Assembly: GCF_905163445.1 (NCBI RefSeq)
Contig: NC_053193.1
Span: 9,672,001-9,736,000 of the forward strand
Direction: 5' to 3'
Source of the DNA: Pararge aegeria
Taxonomy: Eukaryota; Arthropoda; Insecta; Lepidoptera; Nymphalidae
Length of the DNA stretch: 64,000 nt
Made by a program: the position numbers and the translations under genes. The notes below the pieces were generated by a model. It searched no databases. It worked only from the letters and a program-made list of their open reading frames with translations, and was not told the DNA's origin. Below, in pieces: positions 1 through 11,400 of this stretch. Position 1 is the first letter of the stretch. Each line of letters begins with the position of its first letter.

Positions 1-100
1 TCATCCCTCCGGCTTTATTGCAACTTTAGGATTGTAACTCGTTGAGCTTTGTCGACTATACTGATCCTTCTTATTTCTGAGTATGATCGCGTAGACATAC

Positions 101-148
101 CTGCTCCAAGCGTGTCTAGAGCTTTCGTATGAAGCCGTTGAGAAAATT
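101..148 (-). CDS. Possible further exon of the minus-strand carboxypeptidase-like gene
   Basis: A short open stretch between acceptor tatttag and donor gtatgt reads FSQRLHTKALDTLGA, which resembles the helix between the last zinc-ligand region and the C-terminal part of M14 domains. Its phase does not fit the exon ending at 326, and the central third of the domain cannot fit between them. Either it is not an exon, or the central exons have been lost and the gene is broken. Confidence 0.3.
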
Positions 149-325
149 CTAAATACCGTAAATAAGGAAAACTTAAGATTAGAAAAATGCAATGAAAAGA
201 CGTCTTGTCATGTCTATTTAAATAGAAATAAATCAACAATAATTTTCCATGTCTTAATAAATCATTTTAGGTGTAAAAATATAACCTTGGTTTCTACGAA
301 TTAGTAAATAATATGAAAATCTTAC

Positions 326-1348
326 CAATCATAGTCGTTAAAAAATGGTGTCTGGTAATTTGTGTCATAAAGGAGCTTTTCGGCCAATTCAATAATTGCA
401 TTCGGCCCTGCCCATGTCATTCCATTAAGAGCTAAAATATTTGAAATTATATGTGGTATGAAACTAATTAGTAATTGTCTAATTTATCTTCATTGTTATT
501 TCAGCTTTCTGCAGTCCACTGTGATATTTCCCAATGTCTGACTCGTCTGATCTACAATCTAAATCAATGTTATCTTGCTATCTTCGCTATATCATGCTTG
601 AACAACACGCTTTGTCGCCGTTTTTCACCCCGTGTCTAAGAATACGTTAAGCCATAGATCGGTCCCGGTTATTATCATTAAAAGTAAGAATCTTACTTTT
701 TTTTGTCACACGACATCTGTGCCCAGCTTTGGGGCATTAACAGAATACGTAACTAATGCATTTAAGTACCAAATTTGTTCATTAAGTATGTTGTTGAGAT
801 AGACTGACTACGCTTATAATGAAATTATAACGCAAGGTTTTTTAATGGTTTAGAATGGTCCAGAATACTATATACGATACACAACTGCCAATCACAAGAA
901 TCCCTGGTTTCTTGCTGTGGACATCGCTGTGTAACTCAAGGGCTATGACGCTTTTATTTCCCGAAGTCCTCGGAGTCAAATGTATTATGTTCGCCATTTC
1001 AGTGTCATCGGCAGCCATATGGTCTACGATTCCTAACATGGTATGGTAATCGATGTACTCGGTGTATTTTATGTTCTTGCCCGTGCTTCTTACCCTTCGC
1101 ATTTTGGTGCCAGATCTGAAGATAAAAATTGTAAATATAGAGCAAAGTTGACCTTGAAGGCAACGCAGATAGAGCGGCAAAGTCAAATTGCTAAATAGAG
1201 AGAGGAACAGAGCGATGTTATTAATTATCCTTTGTTGTTAATGGGGGCAGAACTTGAGGCTGAACCTGTTAAGCACCACCAAGCTTTTCACGTCTAATAC
1301 AAAAAAGATAGTACTGCATACAATCAGTAGATTAGAAGGAACTTTCAT
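326..1348 (-). CDS. M14 carboxypeptidase-like protein, N-terminal part (runs left, incomplete)
   Basis: Three exons join in phase on the minus strand: 1348-1266 (ends phase 2), 1115-883 (ends phase 1) and 431-326 (ends phase 2). Exon 1 starts with ATG and encodes a signal peptide (MKVPSNLLIVCSTIFFVLD). Exon 2 carries the start of an M14 domain (YTEYIDYHTMLGIVDHMA, then KKPGILVIG). Exon 3 continues SSLNGMTWAGPNAIIELAEK, which aligns with the zinc motif region (GGIHAREW) of carboxypeptidases. The zinc-binding His and Glu are replaced by Asn and Thr, so the product is probably catalytically dead. The 883 boundary uses donor gtgtat, chosen because it restores phase and family sequence. The rest of the domain (NPDGY, NRNF, later ligand His, catalytic Glu) is not seen and must lie left of the window or be lost. 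The gene is head-to-head with the carboxypeptidase-like gene at 2458. Confidence 0.72.
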
Positions 1349-2457
1349 GATTTAAGAACTCGTATACATCATGATGTACAAAATCGTTAAATTCACTTCG
1401 ATAAAGAGATTTAGGTAGAAGTATAAGAAAATTGATAGCTCTAAAATCCTTATAAAATAATCAATATTTAGATTACTGTTCATAGTTCCGAGGTGGAAAC
1501 AGAATCACAAATAAAACCCCAAGAAAGTAAAGAAATGCTATCAAATAAACTTTTAATTGCAGAAGCATAGTTATCGAAATATTCAATCAAAAAGCAAAAA
1601 ACGGTAAATTAATTATTATAAAAAACTTTTCCGTCCGCTGTAAAAAACATGTAGTTTTATTGAAAAGTGTACAAATGCCATGCAACTATCAGTGGCAATC
1701 ACTGACCCCTATTATATTATAGATAGTATAAAAGAGGCAATCATCATACAAAAAGCGACAATGGCATAGAGAAAATAATAATTTTTATCCAAAGAATATT
1801 ACTTAGGTAAATGAAAATGTTACAATTTTGCTAGCAAAGAAGATCACATGTCCCGTAGGTCTAATGATTATTAAGTTCGATAACGTATAACAAAGCCCCG
1901 GCTTCCATTTTTGACAGAGCGAAATTAACAATTTTTATCCACTAAATATTATATTGATTGAGTACAAGAAAAGTTGTTTAATCTTGTCAAGTTGGGAAAA
2001 ACTGTAGGGTTTTTGTTTATACCAAGACATTCTTATTACATAAAGATATCGCGTCGCGTCGGGCCTATTTGTTATTACTAACCTGAGATACTGCATTGAC
2101 GTGGCATGGATAGTTTAGCTTCAAATCACTTTCTCCTGTGAGAGAGGAGGCATGGATTTTGGACACTAAAAGGCTGACGATTATAAGCATTTATCATTAT
2201 GAAGATATTAAATTAAAAGGTGGCAAGGATACGTGGAATCCTGAAGGCTTTTCCGATCTTTGCGCTATTCAAAATAAAATCTCTCAATTTGTCAAAATAA
2301 TATTAAAAATAATAAATAAATAATAATAACTTCTTTTGTGGGTCAGGTTATAATTCTTTTTATTTTGTGATCAGTTCAGACGTCATTTTAGCGTAATTTC
2401 AATGAATATAAACAGCATGTACTGTCAAAATATGATGGACATCTGCATTTTATTATC
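1349..2457. other. Divergent intergenic region between the two carboxypeptidase-like genes
   Basis: About 1.1 kb of AT-rich sequence separates the two oppositely oriented start codons. It should hold the promoters of both genes. I see no convincing coding exon, and no TATA/initiator pair that I would commit to. Confidence 0.6.
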
Positions 2458-5400
2458 ATGAATTTTAGAATATTTTTGATATTATTCGATGTTATACGAT
2501 TAGTATTTAGCACGAGAGGCAATTACACTGGTAATGACCCGTGCAACGTTTGTACTTTATCATGTAAGGAAATAAAGATTTAATTAAAGTAATTTTTTGT
2601 GTGCAAGTAGGTTTACATATTGTATAACATTTTCGATAACTTAAAAATATAGACTTTCCAGTACTTCGAAGAAAGCGTGCTATCACTGAGTACACAAGGT
2701 GGCGTGCCAATCCAGAAAAAAAGCAGGAATTTATCGTTAAAATTTTAGAGGATGACATAATTTCTACTTCTGAAACAAAACAAAATATAGCAGCTATAAA
2801 TATGCAACCTATTACGAAGGCGCACGAGAAGATTATTGTTAGAGGGGTGCAGGTTACAAACAAGGACTCCGCTTTTGAGAGCATGTTAAAAGATTATACA
2901 CGTTTCGTACCCCCAACAACTTTGTCGATAGCACGTGTAGCAGATAGCCTAATAACTGAAGAAATATCACCTGTACGACCAAAAAGCATATCGAAAGAAA
3001 AATTAACGAATATTGATGAAATGGCAAATCGCCCTAAAGGTATGCTAAACGTATATTAACAGATTCATTAGATACTTAGCCAAATCAGATACAACTTACC
3101 CAACTGTCTTAAAATTTATATTCGCTTAAATACTGGAGTTATTATCTTTGGCACGTGATAAACTGAAAGACGATTAAAGAGGTGTAAAGAGAGTGGTTGA
3201 TTCTGTTAGAGTAAACTATAGTCAATTGATTACAGATAATCAATCTTTAGTTTAGCTCGTTGTTGCCTGCCTAACCCATACAATGACAGTATACCTGCAG
3301 TCTAGGGATCAATTACTTGCAAAAACAGTATATCACCTCACGTGTGCAGTATAGTAATCTATTTAGGATGCAGCAGTAGAGCTTTTTATGCCAGAGCGCA
3401 TCTGGGAAAGTACGCCTTGCTTAATTCTGCCTATATGTTATATTTTTTCAATCCCATGTTCTATGCTGAAGAATGTGGTTGCAGATGTTATTTTAGGCAC
3501 AGAAGGCTTAACACCTACACCTAAGGTAGATGGACACACGCGGCACGTTGCAGGATGTGATCCTTGCATGCCCTGCGAAGTTTTGCTGTAGTTATAGGCG
3601 ATGGTTTTACCATCAGGTGGGCCATCGGCTTGGTCTTTCAATTATTTCTAAATTTGGGTCAAATTGTGTTCTGATATCATTTGGCGACAGGTACGATAGT
3701 CATTACCTACTGGAAACTCTCCTTAAAATGTGTTGAAAAATCTGCTTTGTCGTTGTATTAGTTAGATTTTAATTAATAGCTATGTTATGATAATTTAATA
3801 ATAAAATTATCTTCTAATGCTAAGACGACCGACTTGGGGCTAAATGTCTAGTAGTCGAATATATTTTTCAAGACTAACTCTTAATGAGCCTTATTACCTT
3901 TTATAGGCAATGGAATCAAATACGGCCACGATCGAAATTTAGAGCATGATAATTATGGCCCTCCGATGTCCAGACAGTATGCTCCTATAACACCTGTGTC
4001 TTTCACACAGCGTAAAACGCCACATCTCATCGACCCATTTGTGAGTATATCTTTTTTTATAAATACGTAGCAGTTAATCTTTTGATGGTGTGTGCACTTT
4101 AAGCAGTGATAGAATAGTGGGTAAGGCTTCAGCTTCCCTTTTGTGGGGACAGAAGTCGATCCCCGGTAGGAACCTTTAACTTTTCGGAGTTATGTGCGTT
4201 TTTAATTTAAGCCAATAAAATATATCCCTGCGGCTTGGGCACAAACAAGTTAACTCGGCTCTTGGAATTTTAGAGTTACCTACTCTAGCGTTCACTTGAG
4301 TAATTCTCCCCTGGCGCGTCCACGTCGCGGGGGTGGGCATCTTATATCTCAGTAAGATGGCATATGTTCAAGGAAGGACCCAATGCTGTTAGGTATATCA
4401 CGGCCTCCTTGCCTAGGGTTACAGTTTAAGACCTCAACGGTGGAAACAGCGGAAGAGGCGAGCCCTGTAACAAGGGCGTAGTTTCTATTCTAATTTACGA
4501 CCCTTAGCCTTAATAGGTTTATTAACGTCTCATTGCTTTATACTGCAGGCCTCTTCTCTCATAGGGTCTTAGAGCGTAGACCCTCCAATGCGGGTCGGTG
4601 GGCTATAATGGGGGCTTAAATCGCCAATTTCCTAACTCCGGGCTAGTACTGAGGTATCTTGAACAGAAAAACCCAATAAGTGTTGTCTCGATCCGGGTTT
4701 TTAAACCAGGACCTCGTTATTTTATTTAATATTTTCGTAAAATCTGACGAAGAAATAGGTAGGTAATTCTCCTTTATCATGCCCTTATCATTACAACGGA
4801 GACTAGGCGATTAGCACAGCTAATAATAGTGATTTAATTGCAGATGTTGGTTAAAACACCAACACGTACCACTCCGTTTTTGGATTTATCACCTTCAAGA
4901 ACATCTGAGCATGTAAACTTTAAAAAAAAATCTGCTTCACGTAGTACTTTAACATCAATAATACGAACTTCAATAATGGATAGTATGAAATCTGATGAAA
5001 AAATATTAAGAAAAAGTAATTTAGATATAAAATTAAGTTCCAATAGAAATATTGGTAAAGAAGCATGTACAACTTACAATGATTTGTTTTATAATGATGA
5101 TGACAGTTACGAAAAGACTACAAGAAAAAGGCAGCAAAGTTTTATAGATAATAATGAATTGGATAGCGGGTTAAATTCAACGGAAAATGAAATTGAAATT
5201 GAATCCGAAAAGGATAAGAAAATACAATCATTTGACATAAATGATGAAGATGACGACTATGATGGCACTAAAGATAACCATGCAAATGAAAATGATAGCG
5301 CAACCATTACTACGGGAAAAAAGTTTAAAACAATTGAAAATGAACATTACAAAAAGAAATTAGTTTGTACCGTCTTGAAATTAAGGCCACTGTCCTTTAG

Positions 5401-8400
5401 TTCTCCGCTAACTTTACACGAGGTATTATTTGGATATAAAATAGTTTTAGTAATTAATTTTAACTTTACAAACTGATACTTTGATTGGCCGTTATGTAAC
5501 TTATGTAAATTTAATTTATTTTTCACAGAACAACACTACTAATTATAAATAAAATTAATTTATTTTTTACAGATTGTAGCTCAGTTAAAACAATGGGCAG
5601 AAGAGAGCCCAGTAGCAAAATGGTTAGACATAACTAAAGGCAATTACACAATAATGGAGAATCCAATATATATGATTCTAGTTGACGACCTCAGTAGCGG
5701 CCAAATAGTTTCCGCTAAAAAAACTGTCATGATTGTTGCAGGTAAAGTAATGATAATAGTTAACTTAATTGGACTTTGTTGAATGAAAAGGATTCAACCC
5801 ACATTTCCTGAAATTAGGGCCTTACACATTAATATCGTAATACCTGGTTATGCAGTGTTTATTTAACATTTTAACTGAGAGAGCGTTCAAAAAAACAGCA
5901 TAACCATTCGAACGTTATTGTAAGTACTAACTTGCATAAACGATACTTGATTCCTGTATACAAGACGTACTAAACGTGCATAAAAGACACTTGCGATATG
6001 TATACGAGACGAACTAAATTTGCATAAAATACACTTGCGAGCTATACAAGAGACGTACTATATTTACATTAAAAGCCACTTGCTTTCTGTATACGAGACG
6101 TATACAGAAAGCAAGTGTCTTTTATGCAAGTTACTAAACTTGCATAAAAGACACAAGTGACCTCAGTCAGAATGTGGATTGATAGTGGACCAATTTCGTT
6201 TAATTACGCCTACTCGACATGAAACTACTCCGAAATTATTTTAGTGCAATTAAAATTATTATTTGATGCCGGCGCTTTCTCTAAAACAATTCAAGGTTCG
6301 AAAGTCAATATTATTATTTTATTGGGGCTGGTTTTAGAACCAGTAATTGTACGTTAATGCACAAGTTGCTCTTCGACTGAAATGTGTACACTGTTATTTC
6401 AGGAATTCAAGGTAGAGATCATCATGCAGTCACAGCGGCGATGTATGTTTTGTACCAATTAATAGAACGAAGTGAGGCGCACGCAGATCTGCTCAGTAAA
6501 TTTCGTTTCTGGATCATCCCTGTCTTCAATCCTGATGGATATGATTATTCTATGACTTTTCCACATGTGAGTATAGAATGGCTGCATTCTAAGATATATA
6601 TATCCAATTAAAGATAATAAAATGTAAAAATGTAACGATGAAAATATGGTTCCACTTTATCGATGGCCGCAGATATTAGTTAGCTTTAATAATAGGGATT
6701 CCGGACGTTTTCATTTGTGGCGATGATAATGTTACGAAAGTAAAAGTTCTAAGGTCAGCAACTATCAAGACTGTGTGTATTATATTTTGGTAAACTGACG
6801 GACTTGTGTCTGATGGTTGGTAAGCACAACCTGACTTTCGGATTAGTTAGAAACAAAATACTAAGCCGATTACCTTGCCTTTAGAAACAAATAATTAAGC
6901 TAAGCCATAAAAAGGCAACCTGTTTGTTTTGAAAGCTCTTGTGAAAAGCCGTGTGGTGCTTTTTAGTATTCGGTCGGTTAAGTCGGTTGTTTATCGCCGG
7001 TAAATTAGGTTTGTCCCTCTAGCGGTAACAATAACTTACTGTCAAAATTAACGTATCTGTATACTATTTGTTATGCTCGCATAGAATAGATAATAGCCAA
7101 CCTACTAATTAGTGTTGGTTCCAATTCTAGGAGCAAATAGGTAAAAAGATTTAATCGGCAAATTATCTTAAATAATAGGAATGTAATCTTTCAGCCCCGT
7201 AATCTTTATCTATAAAGTTAGACATCAGTATTAACGACCAAGAGTAATTAAAATTTATGATGAAAGAATTTGGTTGATTTTGCTTTTAAGTGACGATCGT
7301 TTAAGGAAAAATCTAATTTTGTTTAGGAGTTCATATTTTCTTTACCATTTCAATTTTTAACTGATGGTAGATACCAACTCGGCGTAGCGTATTATTAGTT
7401 TATCGATATCAGTTTCATTGGCCGCATATTTGGTGTATTCGCGAATCGCCATCCACACATGATCCGCTCCGGATTTAAATACAATTTAGCATAGTGGTAG
7501 CTATTACTTTTAATCTCGATAAACAATAAATTTCCTCCGGCAAATGGGATGATAATTTTTATCAATTTTACTTCATAGCTCCGCTCAATTTGAACCGATT
7601 TTACTAATTTGTTATTTGAAAGTGTATACTATCAAGCATGTATTGTCTTATTTTAATAAGGATCTGATAAATATTGTCGGAGATGAAGGATAACTAACAT
7701 AACTCTTCACAAATAACATCAAGTCGTAAGTCATATGGGACAACGATCGAATGCATGCGTGATGCGTACAATCCTACTAATATTATAAATGCGAAAGTTT
7801 GTGAGGATGGATGTATGTATGTATCAACTAAAACAATGAGAACTTACTAACTCAGTATACCACGTAAAATAATAGAAGTAAATGGCTAGCCACGATATAT
7901 ATATATAATAGCTTCTCGATTGACTCATACGCGGAAAAAGTCGCGAGGGTCCGCTAGAATAAGTAAACTTGGATAGATTGACATATAATTAAGTGTGTGC
8001 AATGAAGTTTTCGAAAAAAAGTTATGTAGTATGTAATATATAGGTACCTACTTATTATTTGTCTATTTTTTTATCAATTTTATGCTAATTATATTAATTA
8101 ACATATTAAAACCTTAATATCCTGTATATCTGCCAATCGTCATAATAATGTATTGCGATTACCATGAACACATCCATCATTCTGACATACTAATGAGGTA
8201 GGATAGTAGGTATCTATCGTCGTTTCTTTTGGAAGACCGCAAGCTGATATTATTACAATTATACACGTGGCAACTAATAACGAATTAATAGGTGGCTAAG
8301 CCTCGGATTAAAAGCAAACCCTTTGCCAATCGATAACAATTTGTAGCGATAGCGTCACTTTATGACTGGAAATTTGTATTTTTGATTATCCAGTTTAAAT

Positions 8401-11400
8401 TTCATCTGGGCGATTAATCGTTAAATCGTTTCTAAGAATGATTGCAGTAACTGTAACGGATGGATAGACGGTAAGACAAACATCTGTCTTTCTAATCGGT
8501 CATTCGTGTAAGAATGAACAAAAGGAGTTCCGTATATTAACTATATTCAGCATAATCAATCCATTAACGGCTTACTCTCAGAATGAGAAAGTTTAGGTTT
8601 AGACGCTGGCCCAGTGCGGATTGGTAGACTTCACACGCCTTTGATAACGTTATGGAGAACTCTCAGGCATGCAGGTTTCCCCACGATGTTTTCCTTCACT
8701 GCTAAAGCAAGTGATATTATATTATAACTTTACATTCTTGAGCAAGTGATATTATATTATAACTTCAACAAGCGGCCATGAGAATCGACCTCAAGATTGT
8801 AGTAGAATAACACTGAAATTATGACACTATTCTACTAATGACCTACGACCGAAATTAATATTCAATTGAAATCACTAACTCTAAATCAAATAGGGATTGC
8901 TTAGGTAGTGTACCCAGTTACTTATCTGTCACACCTATTCATATAGACTACATCATCAAATTCTCCTTATTGATATTAGTAGTAGGTACGAACAAGTACG
9001 AGTTCGCAAATTTCGAAAGCCTGATTGTTCTCGTAACTTTCTAAGTCATTACCTACTTCAAAGTATTAACTTTATGTGCCATGTATATCGTATATTTTAT
9101 GTTCTCTTTACTAGCTGCAGAACTTAGCGACAAACTTGTGACCAAAAATTTTAACCCTCAAACCAAAAACGACCTAATAGCAAGGCAGGGTATCTTTATT
9201 TATAACCAACATTAATTCATACGTTACTAGTGGTAACCGGTGACATACCGGTGTGCGGTCATTAAATTATTGAGTATTGGTCGATCTTAAGCTGACCAAG
9301 TACCTTCAACCGTTCACTGTTAGATATAGGCTTGTGACTTGTCCGAGAAAGCGCTACCACACTTCTGTCTTTCAGCCATTCCTAGCCGCTTCTAACTTTA
9401 TTAAATCATCCTTCTAGCAACCTGCTGCCCATCGCATTTGCGACAGATATAACTTGCCCATTGCCTACTGCCATTTCTACTTGCTTATCTTGGGAGCTAT
9501 GTGGTCCTTAGGTTTTTCTTTTTATGAGTTTTCCCCTCAGATGGACTGCCAACTTAGTCCTCTCCATAGTGCGTTGAAACACTCTGACTACAAAATTGTG
9601 GACCAGGCCAACTGTCACTGTACACATGTCATTTGTTCTGAACTTAAGGAATCCGACGACTTTGTCTGATGTGCAAACTCATACTAAGGGTGCGACGGTA
9701 GAAACCACGACTAATTTATGCACGTGAGGGCAGAATGATTACAAGTTGATAAAACGTTACGATAAGATTATCGTAAACGTTTTACTGATGTAAATTAATT
9801 GTTATCGTCTGTTATTTTGTATGGATATATAAATATTATTATTGTTTATTTGCAATGACTATACATGTTCCCACTCACATGTGCTAGATTGCATGAAAAA
9901 GTTATTTTTTAAATTATTTCAGAAGAGAGAAAGTAAGTCGGAGAAATATATATAATAGTTTATTAGATTAAAATATACTTGCTACTTATTTAAAAATTAA
10001 AAAAACGCAATTTAATATATGCTATACTAAATATCGAGTGACCAGAAATATAAGTTTTAGTAATAGATATCTACCATTCGCGCGCTTTGAAAGCGGCTCA
10101 TGCTGAAAGAAGGGCGTCGCGCGTCGGTTTATTTGAAGATTCGTACAAGACACGCAGCGTACATCAGTGCGTCATAATTCGGAGGATTCAGATAATTAAT
10201 AGAAGATTATAAATAAATGAGCTAGGTTATAAATAATTAAATAATAAAGCTATTTTATTTTTTCTAATTACTTACTATTAATTATTCTAGAAAATAATAT
10301 TACAAAAACAGCAGACGAAGACGTTTTAAAAGCCGCTTATTTTGCTCTGGTTCAGTCTCAGATTGCATATGGATTAACGGTTTGGGGGGGTTCCTTTGCA
10401 ACGACTATACTCCGTCTTGAAAGAGCACAAAGAGCAATAATAAAAGTCATTTATAAGAAACCAATGCGAAATCCAACGCATCATCTATATAAAGAAGGTG
10501 CGTTGCTCACTGTCAGGCAGCTATATATCCTTAATATAGCATTAAGGAAGCATGCCGAAATTCCACCAAAATCTCACCTAAAACCAAGAAAACGCAGTAT
10601 ACGGAACACTTGTGCCGTTAAAAAATATCGAACTGCTTTTGCTAGTCGGCACAGTTGTGTTCTTGGTGCTCGAATATATAATAAAATTAACAAAATACAT
10701 AATAATATTAGTTTCAAGCCACGGAATCAATGCAAGCAAATACTTACGTCGTGGTTAAAAACTTTGACATACAAGGAATCAGAGGAGCTACTTAAAATCA
10801 TAGAATGATTCGTATTTTACGCACTTTTTTAACGCACACATGCACAGACACACACACACTCACACACACACTCACACACACACACATACACACACACACA
10901 CATACCACATTTCCACAAAAAAATCACATCATTGTAATTAATTTATTATGTATTGCGATGTTTGCATCTGCCTAATTTCACGTTGTTGTAATGGGTCCGA
11001 AGGAAGGTGGCGACACTCGTAACACAAGTTACCTTAGTGCGAGTGTTTAAGCACTCCTTTGTGCACAAATAAATAAAATAGAGTATCACTGTGTCCATTA
11101 GGAGATTTCTGCTGTATACACTTTTATATATGAAATAAATAAATTATTATATGATATTATTATAAATATTATTTAGATATCCTGGAAAATTTCAAGATTA
11201 ATATTTTGCAGTTTGATTATTAAGCCAAATTCCGTTGAAAAGAGGTCCTTAGCTATGTCAAGTTCTGATTACATCGTAGAAATTCCGCAAAGCTTTATCT
11301 GATACCTATATCATCGCGATAAAATGTTTTAAGCAGTTTCAACTGGAAAATAATTTAGTAATAACATTAATTTTATTCCTTTACAACGAAAACTATAGGT

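Noticed and set aside
2138..2323. 61-codon open frame upstream of the plus-strand carboxypeptidase-like gene
   Set aside because: Not needed: the signal-peptide exon at 2458-2530 joins exon 2 in phase, and this frame has no secretory or M14 features.
3342..3641. Overlapping short open frames on both strands
   Set aside because: They lie in an intron between phase-matched exons and look like decayed repeat sequence.
5930..6155. CRISPR-like array
   Set aside because: Units are contiguous diverged tandem repeats without spacers, in a eukaryotic intron.
9454..9669. 71-codon open frame in the long carboxypeptidase intron
   Set aside because: No family resemblance I can defend; probably chance or an old antisense repeat fragment.
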